64,000 nucleotides of DNA from contig NZ_SBHM01000007.1 of assembly GCF_004028095.1 (NCBI RefSeq), positions 2,914,001-2,978,000 on the forward strand. The letters run 5' to 3'. The number at the start of each line of letters is the position of its first letter. Position 1 is the first letter of the stretch. Positions 43,660-53,536 of the stretch are shown one piece after another. The position numbers and the translations under genes were made by a program. Below the pieces are notes generated by a model. That model did no database searches and was not told where the DNA came from. It saw only the letters and a list, made by a program, of their open reading frames with translations. The stretch is from Paenarthrobacter ureafaciens (GTDB lineage Bacteria; Actinomycetota; Actinomycetes; Actinomycetales; Micrococcaceae).

Positions 43660-43697
43660 GTGATACGTGTCACCACTGGCTGAATGATGGATATCAC
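43660..43697. promoter_or_regulatory. Candidate operator in the kinase-dctA divergent region
   Basis: GTGATACGTGTCAC (43660-43673) is an imperfect inverted repeat, and GTGATA pairs again with TATCAC at 43692-43697. Response regulators of this family bind such elements ahead of transporter genes. The assignment is tentative. Confidence 0.35.
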
Positions 43698-43766
43698 ACA
43701 AGGACAGCGGAGTGGGCTGGCAAGCAGCACCGCGGCGCCTTACACAGTATCCAGAAGGAGAATCCA

Positions 43767-45104
43767 ATGACCTCTCAACGAGGAGAGTCGGCAGTCGCCG
43801 CCGCAGGAGGGCGTAAGGGGCTCGACAAGTCGCATTACCTCTACATCGCCGTCATCCTGGCCGTAGTCCTTGGAGCCGTGGTGGGCCTCGTGTTCCCCGA
43901 AGCAGGGAAATCGCTTAAGCCGCTCGGCGACGGCTTCATCAAGCTGATCAAGATGATGATCGCGCCCGTGATCTTCTGCACCATCGTCCTGGGCATCGGC
44001 TCCATCGCCAAGGCAGCCACCGTCGGAAAAGTCGGCGGACTTGCCCTGGGCTACTTCGTGGCCATGTCCACCTTCGCCCTCGCCATCGGCCTGGTAGTGG
44101 GCAACCTGATCCATCCCGGAGAAGGGCTGAAGCTCACTCCCTATGACCCCAACAAGAAGGCCGCAACGGACAGCACCGTGGACTTCCTCCTCGGGATCAT
44201 CCCGGGCGATATCCCGGTCCTGCCGACGCTGCTCGCGGCTATCCTGGTAGGTTTCGCACTCCAGAAGATGGGCAAGCAGGGCCAGCCGATCCTCAACGCC
44301 ATCGGCCACGGCCAGCGATTGGTCTTCCGCATCCTCATCATGATCATGTGGCTCGCCCCGGTAGGCGCCTTCGGCGCCATCGCCGCCGTCGTCGGTGCAA
44401 CCGGCGCCCAGGCAATCCTGAGCATGTTCACGCTCATGCTCGCCTTCTACATCACCTGCGCACTGTTCATCGTGGTCATCCTCGGCACCTTGCTCCGCAC
44501 GGTAGCCGGCGTCAATATCTTCAAGCTGATGAAGTACCTCGCCCGCGAGTACCTCCTCATCTTCTCCACGTCATCCTCCGAAGCTGCCCTTCCGCGCCTC
44601 ATTGCCAAGATGGAACACCTCGGTGTCTCCAAGCCCGTGGTCGGTGTCACGGTTCCCACCGGTTACTCCTTCAACCTCGACGGAACTGCGATCTACCTGA
44701 CAATGGCCTCGCTGTTCGTCGCCAACGCCATGGGCACACCCCTTGACCTCGGCGCGCAGATCTCCCTGCTGGTCTTCATGATCATCGCTTCCAAGGGCGC
44801 GGCAGGCGTCACCGGAGCAGGCCTGGCCACCCTGGCCGCCGGCCTCCAGGCCCACAAGCCCGAACTCCTCGGCGGCGTGGGAATGATCGTTGGCATCGAC
44901 CGCTTCATGTCCGAGGCCCGGGCCCTGACCAACTTCACGGGCAACGCCGTGGCCACCGTCCTGATCGGCACTTGGGTCAAGGAGATCGACTCAACCCAGG
45001 TCAACCAGGTTCTCAGCGGAAATGCACCGTTCGACGAGCAAACAATGATGGCTCACGACGAGGTGGCCGAAGCTCCCCAGGAACGGGAAAAGGCTTCTGT
45101 CTAG
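43767..45104 (+). CDS. dctA: C4-dicarboxylate:cation symporter (DAACS family)
   Basis: 445 residues of the DctA/GltP family with about eight membrane helices plus re-entrant loops. Signatures: GDGFIKLIKMMIAPVIFCTIVLGIG, TSSSEAALPRLIAKME (HP1 serine-rich loop), VPTGYSFNLDGTAIYLTMA (NLDGT substrate-site motif) and ASKGAAGVTGAGL (HP2). It imports succinate, fumarate and malate. AGAAGGAG six bases ahead fixes the ATG at 43767. Control by the divergent two-component system is expected. Confidence 0.95.
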   Translation: MTSQRGESAVAAAGGRKGLDKSHYLYIAVILAVVLGAVVGLVFPEAGKSLKPLGDGFIKLIKMMIAPVIFCTIVLGIGSIAKAATVGKVGGLALGYFVAMSTFALAIGLVVGNLIHPGEGLKLTPYDPNKKAATDSTVDFLLGIIPGDIPVLPTLLAAILVGFALQKMGKQGQPILNAIGHGQRLVFRILIMIMWLAPVGAFGAIAAVVGATGAQAILSMFTLMLAFYITCALFIVVILGTLLRTVAGVNIFKLMKYLAREYLLIFSTSSSEAALPRLIAKMEHLGVSKPVVGVTVPTGYSFNLDGTAIYLTMASLFVANAMGTPLDLGAQISLLVFMIIASKGAAGVTGAGLATLAAGLQAHKPELLGGVGMIVGIDRFMSEARALTNFTGNAVATVLIGTWVKEIDSTQVNQVLSGNAPFDEQTMMAHDEVAEAPQEREKASV

Positions 45105-45122
45105 CTCCTTGTTGCACCAAGG

Positions 45123-45152
45123 AAGGCCGGTACCCGCAAGGGTGCCGGCCTT
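45123..45152 (+). terminator. Terminator after dctA
   Basis: Hairpin AAGGCCGGTACCC / GGGTGCCGGCCTT with a GCAA loop, followed by TCCC. Confidence 0.75.
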
Positions 45153-45330
45153 TCCCGTGTCCGGATGGACCGCCGTGAAAGACAAGCAACCTTCCACCTC
45201 AACTAGAGGGTAAAGGCTCACGAATGAAGGAAAGTCAAGTTCCCAAAAATACCGTGTCGGGGGCTGTAGCCTAGGGGGTAGCAGGGCTGAACCTCAAGGA
45301 TCAGCGGCAGGGAAGATCGTCGTCGAAAGA

Positions 45331-46242
45331 GTGGTTGGATTAGTGAGCATCGAACGGGGAACAGCAACCCTGGCAGGCACCGAGCTCGATCTGGAAGACG
45401 CCATCATGGGACCTACGGGCCGCCCTTACCGCGAATTCCCGGAACCGGCTCCGCTTGCCTCCCACGGACCTGCGCGGGTTATCGCCATGGTCAACCAAAA
45501 AGGCGGCGTCGGCAAGACCACCTCCACCATCAACCTGGCCGCTGCGCTCGCCGAGTTCGGCCGCAAAGTCCTGTTGGTGGACTTCGACCCCCAGGGTGCG
45601 TTGTCGGCAGGACTCGGGGTCAACCCGCATGAGCTGGACCTGACGGTCTACAACGTGCTCATGGACCGCAAGGTGAGCATTCGCGATGCCATCCACCAGA
45701 CCGGCGTCGAAGGAGTGGACCTCCTGCCGGCAAACATCGACCTCTCCGCGGCTGAAGTGCAGCTTGTCAATGAAGTTGCCCGCGAGCAGGTGCTGGACCG
45801 TGCGTTGAAGAGCGTCGAAGACGAATACGACGTCGTCCTGATCGACTGCCAGCCCTCCCTCGGGCTGCTCACGGTCAATGCGCTCACCGCCGCCCACGGC
45901 GTCATCATTCCCCTCATTTGCGAGTTCTTCGCGCTCCGCGCTGTCGCCTTGCTCGTGGAAACGATCGAGAAAGTCCAGGACAGGCTGAACCCCAGGCTCC
46001 AGGTGGACGGCGTATTGGCAACCATGTACGACGCCCGTACACTGCACAGCCGCGAGGTCATTTCCCGGCTCGTGGAAGCTTTCGGAGACAAGGTGTTCGA
46101 GACCGTCATCAAGCGTTCCATCAAGTTCGCCGACGCCACCGTAGCTGCCGAGCCCATTACCAGCTACGCCGGCAATCACGTGGGCGCTGACGCCTACCGC
46201 CGGCTGGCCAAGGAACTCATCTCGCGCGGCGGCGCGCCCTAA
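45331..46242 (+). CDS. ParA/Soj-like ATPase in the scpAB operon
   Basis: 303 residues. After ~50 hydrophilic residues the deviant Walker A motif VIAMVNQKGGVGKTTSTINLA appears, then VLLVDFDPQGALSAGLG and VLIDCQPSLGLLTVNAL. It corresponds to Rv1708, the ParA-like gene always next to scpA and scpB, distinct from the oriC-linked parA. No parB is nearby. The function is probably chromosome organisation, by association. Start is GTG at 45331 or 45343; neither has a good ribosome site. Confidence 0.9.
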   Translation: MVGLVSIERGTATLAGTELDLEDAIMGPTGRPYREFPEPAPLASHGPARVIAMVNQKGGVGKTTSTINLAAALAEFGRKVLLVDFDPQGALSAGLGVNPHELDLTVYNVLMDRKVSIRDAIHQTGVEGVDLLPANIDLSAAEVQLVNEVAREQVLDRALKSVEDEYDVVLIDCQPSLGLLTVNALTAAHGVIIPLICEFFALRAVALLVETIEKVQDRLNPRLQVDGVLATMYDARTLHSREVISRLVEAFGDKVFETVIKRSIKFADATVAAEPITSYAGNHVGADAYRRLAKELISRGGAP

Positions 46243-46250
46243 CCGACGGC

Positions 46251-47162
46251 GTGACTCTTCCGGTAGTTCCGCAGGCACTGGACCCGTCTCCAGAAGGGCC
46301 CGGCGCCGCGGCCTCCTCCGACGCCGCTGCCTCCTCCGGCGGCAAGGGTGGCTTCGAGGTGCGGCTGGCCAACTTCACCGGGCCGTTCGACCTCCTGCTG
46401 GGCCTCATTGCCAAGCACAAGATGGACATCACCGAGGTTGCCCTGGCAACGGTGACTGATGAATTCATCAAGTACATCCGCAGGCTGCAGGACCTCGGTG
46501 AGGATTGGGCCTTGGACGAAGCCAGCGAGTTCCTGGTGATTGCCGCCACCCTCCTGGACCTGAAAGCCGCCCGCTTATTGCCGGCGGGCGAGGTGGAGGA
46601 CGACGAGGATATCGCCTTACTGGAAGCGCGGGACCTTCTCTTCGCCCGTCTCCTGCAGTACAAGGCCTTCAAGCAGGTGGCAGGGATACTGGCCGGCACC
46701 TTGGAAGAGGAAGCCCGCAGGTTTCCGCGCCAGGTGGCCCTTGAAGGACACTTCGCGGCGTTGTTGCCCGAGCTTCTATGGCGGCACACCCCGGAGCAGT
46801 TCGCCGCGCTGGCTGCCAAGGCGCTCAAGCCAAAGGAAGCACCGCCAACCGAGGTCGGACTGGAGCACCTGCACGCGCCGCCCGTGAGCGTCAGGGAGCA
46901 GGCAGTAATCCTCGGAGACAGGCTGAAGCGCGGCGCACCGCTGACTTTCCAGGCCCTGGTTGCCGACGCCGACAGCACCTTGGTGGTGGTGGCCCGCTTC
47001 CTGGCGTTGCTGGAGATGTTCCGGGACCGCGTCGTGGCCTTTGAACAGCCGGCACCCCTGGGTGGATTGACCGTGCGGTGGACAGGTCAGGATGCCGGGT
47101 GGGACGGCTCCAACCTCAGCGAAGAGTACCAGGACGAAGGAGATGGTGGCATCGATGACTGA
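46251..47162 (+). CDS. scpA: Segregation and condensation protein A (kleisin)
   Basis: 303 residues. FEVRLANFTGPFDLLLGLIAKHKMDITEVALA is the kleisin N-terminal helix-turn that binds the SMC neck; the C-terminal winged helix ends near LTFQALVADADSTLVVVARFLALLEMFRD. It bridges the SMC heads with ScpB. GTG start eight bases after parA. The C-terminus overlaps scpB by eight bases. Confidence 0.94.
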   Translation: MTLPVVPQALDPSPEGPGAAASSDAAASSGGKGGFEVRLANFTGPFDLLLGLIAKHKMDITEVALATVTDEFIKYIRRLQDLGEDWALDEASEFLVIAATLLDLKAARLLPAGEVEDDEDIALLEARDLLFARLLQYKAFKQVAGILAGTLEEEARRFPRQVALEGHFAALLPELLWRHTPEQFAALAAKALKPKEAPPTEVGLEHLHAPPVSVREQAVILGDRLKRGAPLTFQALVADADSTLVVVARFLALLEMFRDRVVAFEQPAPLGGLTVRWTGQDAGWDGSNLSEEYQDEGDGGIDD

Positions 47163-47808
47163 GCAGAACGCCGAAGACGGCCTCGCCGAACTCGAAGCGT
47201 TGCCGGGAGGGGCGCGGGCAGCCCTGGAAGCAGTGCTGATGGTCATTGATGAGCCGGCCACGTCCGAAGAGCTGGCCGCCGGCCTCAACGTGACGGTCGC
47301 CGTCGTCGAAGATTTGCTGCAGGACCTGCAGCGGGAGTATAGCGGCTATACTGTTAATGCCCCGGACGTGGACGTTGACGGCTTTGCCGCTGCCAGCACT
47401 GCACCCCGGGGTTTCGAATTGCGGAACGTCGCCGGTGGCTGGCGCATCTATTCGCGGCCGGACTTTGCTGACATCGTGGGGAAGTTCGTCCTTGAAGGGC
47501 AAACTTCCAAGCTGACGCAGGCAGCACTGGAGACGCTGGCGGTGATTGCCTACCGGCAGCCTGTCTCCCGGGCGAGGGTTTCGGCAATTCGCGGCGTTAA
47601 CGTCGATTCCGTCGTCAGGACGCTGACCCAGCGCGGGTTGATCGAGGACGCCGGGAACGATCCCGAATCCGGCGCAATCCTGTACCGGACCACCTCCTAC
47701 TTCCTGGAGCGGATGGGAATCGGCTCGGTGGCTGAACTGCCCCAGCTGGCTCCGCACCTTCCCGGTTTGGAAGGGATCGAGGAGTACTACGACGCCAGCC
47801 GGATGTGA
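47155..47808 (+). CDS. scpB: Segregation and condensation protein B
   Basis: 217 residues forming tandem winged helices: GARAALEAVLMVIDEPATSEELA at the start and LTQAALETLAVIAYRQPVSRARVSAIRGVNVDSVVRTL in the second domain are diagnostic. Partner of ScpA in the SMC complex. ATG at 47155 with GAAGGAG 12 bases upstream; an ATG at 47143 lies too close to that site. Confidence 0.94.
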   Translation: MTEQNAEDGLAELEALPGGARAALEAVLMVIDEPATSEELAAGLNVTVAVVEDLLQDLQREYSGYTVNAPDVDVDGFAAASTAPRGFELRNVAGGWRIYSRPDFADIVGKFVLEGQTSKLTQAALETLAVIAYRQPVSRARVSAIRGVNVDSVVRTLTQRGLIEDAGNDPESGAILYRTTSYFLERMGIGSVAELPQLAPHLPGLEGIEEYYDASRM

Positions 47809-47959
47809 GGACATCCTCCGCCGGCACGAAGTAATTTAATACGGAATTCCATGGCACGCGTGACGCGTGCCGGAGCAGCAAGGGGCAGACTACACCTGCC
47901 CGGCTGGCTAGTGTTGGTTCCAACACCCAATGCCGGCCATAACAACACAAGGACGGGTC

Positions 47960-49159
47960 ATGACACAGGCGGGACGCCAGGGTTCACCACGTAACGGTTC
48001 GGGACGCAACAGCGCCGGACGCAATGGAGCACAGGGCGGCGCAGGCCGTTCCGGCTTCACCCAGCGAGGCGGCAACGCCGGCGCGGGTAAGCGCTCCTTC
48101 AATCAGGGCGAAGGCCGCCCCTTCAAGGCTGCGAAGCCCCGGGAAGAACGGCCGTTCGATCCCGACAACCCCACGACGGCGGATAGCTTCAGGGCCGCGA
48201 AGCCGGCCAAGCCCTTCCGCAAGCCGGGTTCCAACAAGCCGGGCTACGGCAAGGCTCCCGGAACGCCCGGGGCCTTGAAGCCCAAGAAGAAGCCCGGCAA
48301 CGCCAAGCAGTACGGTTCCAAGGCTTTCGGCAGCGAGCGGTTCGGCCGCAACCTGGGCCCTGTCCGCAAGCCTGCGGGCAACCGGGGTTCCCGGCAGGAA
48401 GTCCCGCAGTCCGAAGTCCACGATGCTGACGGCGTGCGCCTGCAGAAAGTGATGGCACAGGCCGGCGTGGCATCGCGCCGCGTCTGCGAGGAAATGATCC
48501 TCGAGGGACGCGTCGAGGTCGACGGGCAGGTTACTACCGAGCTCGGCGTCCGCGTGGACCCGAAATCCGCCGTGATCCACGTTGACGGGATCCGCATCCA
48601 GCTCGACGAGACCCTCGTGTACATGGTGTTCAACAAGCCCAAGGGCGTAGTTTCCACCATGGAGGACCCCGAGGGCCGGCCTTGCATCAGCGATTTCCTC
48701 AAGACCAACAAGAACAAGGGCGAACGTCTTTTCCACGTCGGCCGCCTGGATGTCGCCACCGAGGGGCTGCTGTTGTTGACCAACGACGGCGAACTTGCCA
48801 ACCGCTTGACCCACCCTTCCTACGAGGTCCCCAAGACCTACTTGGTCCAGGTGCGGGGGCCGTTCCCGCAGGGCGTGGGCGCGCAGCTGAAGTCCGGCGT
48901 CGAGCTTGAAGACGGCATCGCGGCGGTGGATTCTTTCCGGCTGGTTGACTCCACGCCCGGCCACGTCCTGATTGAGGTTGTCCTCCACTCGGGCAAGAAC
49001 CGCATCGTCCGCCGCATGTTTGACGCCGTGGGCTTCCCGGTTGAGCGGCTGGTCCGCGTCAAGGTTGGACCCATCGGCCTGGGCGACCAGCGCCAGGGAA
49101 GCATCCGCAACCTCGGCAAGCAGGAGATCGGCCACCTCATGGCAGCGGTGGGACTCTAA
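47960..49159 (+). CDS. rluB: 23S rRNA pseudouridine synthase, RluB type, with long basic N-terminus
   Basis: 399 residues. The first ~155 are disordered-looking and rich in Gly, Arg, Lys, Pro and Ser (GRNSAGRNGAQGGAGRSGF, KPKKKPGNAKQYGSK). Then follow an S4 domain (GVRLQKVMAQAGVASRRVCEEMI) and the RluB/RsuA catalytic core with FHVGRLDVATEGLLLLTNDG (catalytic Asp). Family members outside actinobacteria are ~250-300 residues, so the N-terminus is a large addition. ATG chosen at 47960 after AAGGA. It follows scpB as in mycobacteria. Confidence 0.93.
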   Translation: MTQAGRQGSPRNGSGRNSAGRNGAQGGAGRSGFTQRGGNAGAGKRSFNQGEGRPFKAAKPREERPFDPDNPTTADSFRAAKPAKPFRKPGSNKPGYGKAPGTPGALKPKKKPGNAKQYGSKAFGSERFGRNLGPVRKPAGNRGSRQEVPQSEVHDADGVRLQKVMAQAGVASRRVCEEMILEGRVEVDGQVTTELGVRVDPKSAVIHVDGIRIQLDETLVYMVFNKPKGVVSTMEDPEGRPCISDFLKTNKNKGERLFHVGRLDVATEGLLLLTNDGELANRLTHPSYEVPKTYLVQVRGPFPQGVGAQLKSGVELEDGIAAVDSFRLVDSTPGHVLIEVVLHSGKNRIVRRMFDAVGFPVERLVRVKVGPIGLGDQRQGSIRNLGKQEIGHLMAAVGL

Positions 49160-49162
49160 GCT

Positions 49163-50269
49163 ATGTCGGCATTCCGCGCGCATGGCCGCGGCCACTTGGA
49201 CGGGCCCGTCGTCATCCTCGGCACGGGCTTGCTGGGCGCCAGCATTGGCCTCGGCCTGCGTGGACGCGGCGTACCGGTTTTCCTCTTTGATACCTCGCCT
49301 ACCAATCAGGCTGTGGCCGTGGATATTGGTGCGGGCAGGCCACTGGAGGAACTGGACGGTCCACCCCAGCTGGTGGTTGTGGCTGCTCCGCCGGACGTCA
49401 CGGCGCAGGTGGTGGAGAAGGCCTTGGCCGATTACCCGGAATCAGTGGTGGTGGACATCGCCAGCGTCAAGGCAGGCATCCAGGCCGAACTCCGCGAACG
49501 CGGCGTGGACCTTTCCCGTTACGTAGGCACGCATCCCATGGCGGGCCGGGAGAAGTCCGGTCCTGTGGCTGCGCGGGGTGAATTGTTCACGTCCATGCCG
49601 TGGGTCATCTGCCCCACGGAAGAAACCGGCGCGGCAGCGCTGCAGGTTGCCCGTTCGCTGGCCGGCGACCTCGGCGCGATCGTCTCCCAGTTCACCGCTG
49701 ATGAACACGACGAAGCCGTGGCCCTGGTGTCGCATTTGCCCCAGATCATGTCATCGCTGCTGGCGAGCCGGTTGCAGGGGACTCCGCTGCACGCATTGTC
49801 CTTGGCGGGAAACGGCTTGCGGGACACTACCCGGATTGCTGCGTCCGACCCCACGCTGTGGGTTCAGATCCTGGGTGGCAATGCTGAGAAAGTGGTCAAC
49901 ATCCTGCACGGTGTCCGTGAGGACCTCAACCGGTTGATCGGGACCCTGGAGTCCCCCCTGGCCCCCGGTGCCCGCCTGGACCTGGCCCAGCTCATCAGCG
50001 AAGGCAACGCCGGGCAGGCCCGGATTCCTGGCAAGCATGGAGGACCGCCCCAGGCCTACTCCTGGATGACGATCCTGGTGGACGACAAACCCGGCCAGAT
50101 CGCCCGCCTCCTGACGGAGATCGGTGAAGTCGGCGTGAACGTCGAAGACCTTCGGCTCGATCATTCCTCCGGGCAGAACGTGGGCATGGTGGAGCTCTCC
50201 GTCCTGCCCAACAAACACGACCTCCTTGTTGAAGCTTTGACCGACCGTGGATGGCGGGTACTGCAGTAA
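49163..50269 (+). CDS. tyrA: Prephenate dehydrogenase with C-terminal ACT domain
   Basis: 368 residues. NAD-binding GPVVILGTGLLGASIGLGLRG, then GTHPMAGREKSGP with catalytic His, and LPQIMSSLLASRL. The C-terminal ~80 residues (YSWMTILVDDKPGQIARLLTE) form an ACT domain, which usually mediates tyrosine feedback. Makes 4-hydroxyphenylpyruvate for tyrosine synthesis. Three bases after rluB; the stop overlaps the cmk start (TAATG). Confidence 0.93.
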   Translation: MSAFRAHGRGHLDGPVVILGTGLLGASIGLGLRGRGVPVFLFDTSPTNQAVAVDIGAGRPLEELDGPPQLVVVAAPPDVTAQVVEKALADYPESVVVDIASVKAGIQAELRERGVDLSRYVGTHPMAGREKSGPVAARGELFTSMPWVICPTEETGAAALQVARSLAGDLGAIVSQFTADEHDEAVALVSHLPQIMSSLLASRLQGTPLHALSLAGNGLRDTTRIAASDPTLWVQILGGNAEKVVNILHGVREDLNRLIGTLESPLAPGARLDLAQLISEGNAGQARIPGKHGGPPQAYSWMTILVDDKPGQIARLLTEIGEVGVNVEDLRLDHSSGQNVGMVELSVLPNKHDLLVEALTDRGWRVLQ

Positions 50270-50982
50270 TGACGCGCGAATTCTTTGGCCCGGAGACGGT
50301 TGCCCGTCCCGGCAAGCCCTTGGTGATTGCCATTGACGGACCCTCGGGGTCCGGAAAATCGAGTGTAAGCAAGGAAGTGGCCCGGCGCCTCAAGCTCGCT
50401 TACCTCGACACCGGCGCCATGTACCGGGCGTTGACCTGGTACTGCCTGAAGACCGGCGTGGACCTCCATGACGGCGCCGCGGTGGAGCAAGCGTCCAAGG
50501 CCATGCCCTTGGAGATCAGTACCAGTACGGCCACCGAATACGTGGCTGTTGACGGTACGGACATCACTGAGGAGATCAGGGATCCGCGGATCTCCTCTTC
50601 GGTCAGTGCAGTCGCCACCACCTTGGGAGCGCGGACGGAGCTGATCCGCCGGCAGCGCCAGCTCATCGACCAGCACCACCACCGCATGGTGGTGGAGGGG
50701 CGGGACATCACCACCGTCGTCGCGCCCGCCGCGGAGGTCCGCATGCTCCTGACGGCCAGCGAGGAAGCCAGGCTCCGGCGTCGTGGTATCCAGCTGGGCG
50801 GTACGCAGACCAAAGAGCAGTTGGCTGCCCAGGTTATCCAGCGCGATGCCAAGGATTCCACCGTGGTCAACTTCACCCAGGCCGCCGATGGCGTGGTGAC
50901 CCTGGACTCCTCCGACCTGGACTTCGAAGAGACCGTGGACACCGCCCTGGCGATTGTCAGCAAGGTCATTTATGGCGACTAG
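50269..50982 (+). CDS. cmk: Cytidylate kinase
   Basis: 237 residues. P-loop VIAIDGPSGSGKSSVSKEVARRL, LAYLDTGAMYRALTW, and VVEGRDITTVVAPAAEV are diagnostic. Phosphorylates CMP and dCMP. The ATG at 50269 shares a base with the tyrA stop; the frame is open a little further. The next gene begins inside its last codons. Confidence 0.96.
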   Translation: MTREFFGPETVARPGKPLVIAIDGPSGSGKSSVSKEVARRLKLAYLDTGAMYRALTWYCLKTGVDLHDGAAVEQASKAMPLEISTSTATEYVAVDGTDITEEIRDPRISSSVSAVATTLGARTELIRRQRQLIDQHHHRMVVEGRDITTVVAPAAEVRMLLTASEEARLRRRGIQLGGTQTKEQLAAQVIQRDAKDSTVVNFTQAADGVVTLDSSDLDFEETVDTALAIVSKVIYGD

Positions 50983-51703
50983 CAACGATCTGCCCGCGAC
51001 GTGGAGCCGGGCCTGGAGCCGTCCCGTGGGCTGGTTCCTCGATCACGTCCTCTACCGCACGGTCATCACGGGAAAGAGCAACATCCCGGCAGCGGGACCC
51101 GTGATCTTCGCCGGCAACCACATCAGTTTCCTGGACGGACCGGTGATGTTCGGGGCTGCCCCGCGGCCCATGCACATCCTGGTCAAGAAGGAGATGTTCA
51201 AGGGTTTCCTCGGCAAGGTGCTGAAGGGGTCAGGGCAGCTTCCGGTTGACCGGACCGGTGACCGCACCACCCTGCAGCTGGCCAGGCAACTGCTCGACGC
51301 CGGCCGGTGCGTTGGCATCCTGCCCGAAGGTACCCGGGGGAGCGGGGCCGCGGAAACTATCAGCAACGGTGTGGCGTGGCTGGCGTTGAACTCGGGAGCC
51401 ACCGTTATCCCCGTCGCCATCCTGGGAACCAGGCAGGGCCGGGAGCACCGCGACCATGTACCTGCCATGCGCCGCACGTTGTATGTCAGCTTCGGCGAAC
51501 CACTCACCGTCCAGCGACGGAAGGGCGAATCCGGGCGTGCTTCAATGGACAGGGCGGCGGCAGTAATCCGCAGTGCCCTGGCCGGACACGTCCAGGAAGC
51601 AGTCCGCAACACCGGTCAGGCCCTCCCGGAAGCTCCAAGGGCCACCCCTGATCCGGACCACCGTCCCACCGCAGTAGCCGGAACCCCGGCAGACCACCAC
51701 TAA
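50972..51703 (+). CDS. 1-acyl-sn-glycerol-3-phosphate acyltransferase (PlsC family)
   Basis: 243 residues. Acyltransferase motifs: [16 protein letters not shown] (NHxxxxD), [12 protein letters not shown] and [11 protein letters not shown] (PEGTR). No strong membrane anchor, as in several actinobacterial PlsC proteins. It adds the second acyl chain in phospholipid synthesis. The pairing cmk-plsC-der is common in bacteria. The last ~35 residues are Pro/Ala/Thr-rich and not conserved-looking. Confidence 0.9.
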   Translation: MATSNDLPATWSRAWSRPVGWFLDHVLYRTVITGKSNIPAAGPVIFAGNHISFLDGPVMFGAAPRPMHILVKKEMFKGFLGKVLKGSGQLPVDRTGDRTTLQLARQLLDAGRCVGILPEGTRGSGAAETISNGVAWLALNSGATVIPVAILGTRQGREHRDHVPAMRRTLYVSFGEPLTVQRRKGESGRASMDRAAAVIRSALAGHVQEAVRNTGQALPEAPRATPDPDHRPTAVAGTPADHH

Positions 51704-51714
51704 GGAAAAGTGCA

Positions 51715-53265
51715 ATGAGCGATACGACTCAAAAATCCGGCCACCACGGCGCCGGCGACGACGAATACACGCCCACCGGCACCGATCAGGTGGCCGAGAA
51801 CCTGGCTGCCCTGGATGACGAGGAAGCCGAACTTCGCGCAGCCACACTGCGGGCGGGACTGGACGACTACGATCTCGACGAAGACGACGCCGCCCTGCTT
51901 AGCGGTGACTACGACGACGAAGGCGAAGAGGGGCCCCTCAAGATTGACCCCGTCCTGGCCATCATCGGCCGGCCGAACGTGGGCAAGTCGACTTTGGTGA
52001 ACCGCATCCTGGGCCGTCGCGAAGCGGTCGTCGAGGACACCCCCGGCGTGACCCGCGACCGTGTCATGTACTCCGCGCGCTGGAACGGCCGCAACTTCAC
52101 CTTGGTGGACACCGGCGGGTGGGAGCACGATGCCAAGGGCATCCACGCCCGGGTGGCGGACCAGGCCGAAATGGCCGTGGAACTGGCCGATGCAGTGTTG
52201 TTCGTTGTTGACTCCGCGGTTGGCGCCACTGCCACCGACGAAGGCGTCATGAAGATGCTCCGCAAGTCCAAGAAGCCGGTCATCATGGTGGCCAACAAGG
52301 TTGACGACTTTGTGCAGGAGGCCGACTCTGCAGCACTTTGGGGACTTGGCTTCGGCCAGCCGTACCCGGTTTCAGCACTGCATGGCCGGGGCGTTGCCGA
52401 CCTCCTGGACCACGTCATGGACACCCTTCCCGAGTTCTCGCAGGTAGAGGGTGTGGACCGTTCCGGCGGCCCCCGCCGCATTGCCCTCATCGGCCGTCCC
52501 AACGTCGGCAAATCCTCGCTGCTGAACAAGCTTGCAGGCTCGGAACGCGTGGTGGTGGACCCGCTGGCCGGAACCACGCGTGATCCCGTGGATGAGTTCA
52601 TCGAACTGGGTGGACGTACCTGGCGCTTCGTGGATACAGCCGGTATCCGCCGACGCCAGCACATGGCGCAGGGGGCCGATTTTTACGCCTCCCTGCGGAC
52701 GCAGGCCGCGCTGGAAAAGGCGGAGGTCGCCGTCGTGCTTCTTGCCGTTGACGAAGTGCTGAGCGAGCAGGATGTCCGCATTCTGCAGCTGGCGATCGAA
52801 TCCGGCCGGGCCCTGGTCCTGGCATTCAACAAGTGGGACCTGCTGGACGACGAACGCCGCCGCTACCTTGAACGCGAGATCGAGCAGGACCTGGCCCATG
52901 TTGACTGGGCGCCCCGCGTGAACATCTCCGCCAAGACGGGCTGGCACAAGGACCGCCTTGTTCCTGCCCTTGATACCGCGTTGGAAAGCTGGGACCGCCG
53001 TATCCCCACGGGGCGCCTCAATGCGTTCCTTGGCGAGCTGGTGGCTGCCCATCCGCACCCGGTTCGCGGTGGCAAGCAGCCGCGCATCCTCTTCGGTACG
53101 CAGGCCTCGAGTCGTCCGCCGAAGTTCGTCCTGTTCACTACTGGCTTCCTGGATCCCGGATACCGCCGCTTCATCACGCGTCGGCTCCGTGAGACCTTCG
53201 GCTTCGAGGGCACACCCATCGAGGTCAGCATGCGCGTCCGCGAAAAACGGGGCCGCAAACGCTAA
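51715..53265 (+). CDS. der: Ribosome-assembly GTPase Der (EngA)
   Basis: 516 residues with two GTPase domains: first P-loop [19 protein letters not shown], second [19 protein letters not shown], each with DTPG/DTAG and NKVD/NKWD motifs, and a C-terminal KH-like domain. Acts in 50S maturation. About 80 acidic residues precede the first GTPase ([29 protein letters not shown]), an extension not found in E. coli Der. Eleven bases after the plsC-like gene. Confidence 0.96.
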   Translation: MSDTTQKSGHHGAGDDEYTPTGTDQVAENLAALDDEEAELRAATLRAGLDDYDLDEDDAALLSGDYDDEGEEGPLKIDPVLAIIGRPNVGKSTLVNRILGRREAVVEDTPGVTRDRVMYSARWNGRNFTLVDTGGWEHDAKGIHARVADQAEMAVELADAVLFVVDSAVGATATDEGVMKMLRKSKKPVIMVANKVDDFVQEADSAALWGLGFGQPYPVSALHGRGVADLLDHVMDTLPEFSQVEGVDRSGGPRRIALIGRPNVGKSSLLNKLAGSERVVVDPLAGTTRDPVDEFIELGGRTWRFVDTAGIRRRQHMAQGADFYASLRTQAALEKAEVAVVLLAVDEVLSEQDVRILQLAIESGRALVLAFNKWDLLDDERRRYLEREIEQDLAHVDWAPRVNISAKTGWHKDRLVPALDTALESWDRRIPTGRLNAFLGELVAAHPHPVRGGKQPRILFGTQASSRPPKFVLFTTGFLDPGYRRFITRRLRETFGFEGTPIEVSMRVREKRGRKR

Positions 53266-53311
53266 ATGAGACGGGCATCACAGGCGACTTTGGCTCTGAT
53301 GGCGCAAGCAC

Positions 53312-53339
53312 CCTCCAACGTCGTGTAAGCTTTTGGAGG
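53312..53339. other. Inverted repeat between der and tRNA-Pro
   Basis: CCTCCAA and TTGGAGG flank a 14-base loop. No T run follows, so a terminator role is uncertain; it may be a weak terminator of the parA-der operon. Confidence 0.4.
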
Positions 53340-53406
53340 TGGTTCGGCCGGACTGCTTAGGAAGGACTCTTCGGAGGAAAACCTGGGCGGAGAACGGTAG
53401 AACCAG

Positions 53407-53483
<77 letters not shown>

Positions 53484-53484
53484 A

Positions 53485-53523
53485 AAAGGCCGGAACTACG
53501 CAGAATGCGGAGTTCCGGCCTTT
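53485..53523 (+). terminator. Terminator after tRNA-Pro
   Basis: Arms AAAGGCCGGAACT and AGTTCCGGCCTTT form a perfect 13-bp stem two bases after the CCA. Also faces the 3' end of the convergent marR gene. Confidence 0.88.
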
Positions 53524-53536
53524 GGCCGTTAACGCC

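Noticed and set aside
45197..45216. A possible second MerR site (CCTCAAC...AGAGGGT) upstream of parA
   Set aside because: Only one half-site matches; the other arm is not complementary.
45255..45300. A tRNA-like stretch (GGGCTGTAGCCTAGGGGGTAGCAG) ahead of parA
   Set aside because: Resembles an acceptor and D arm only; no anticodon or T arm follows.
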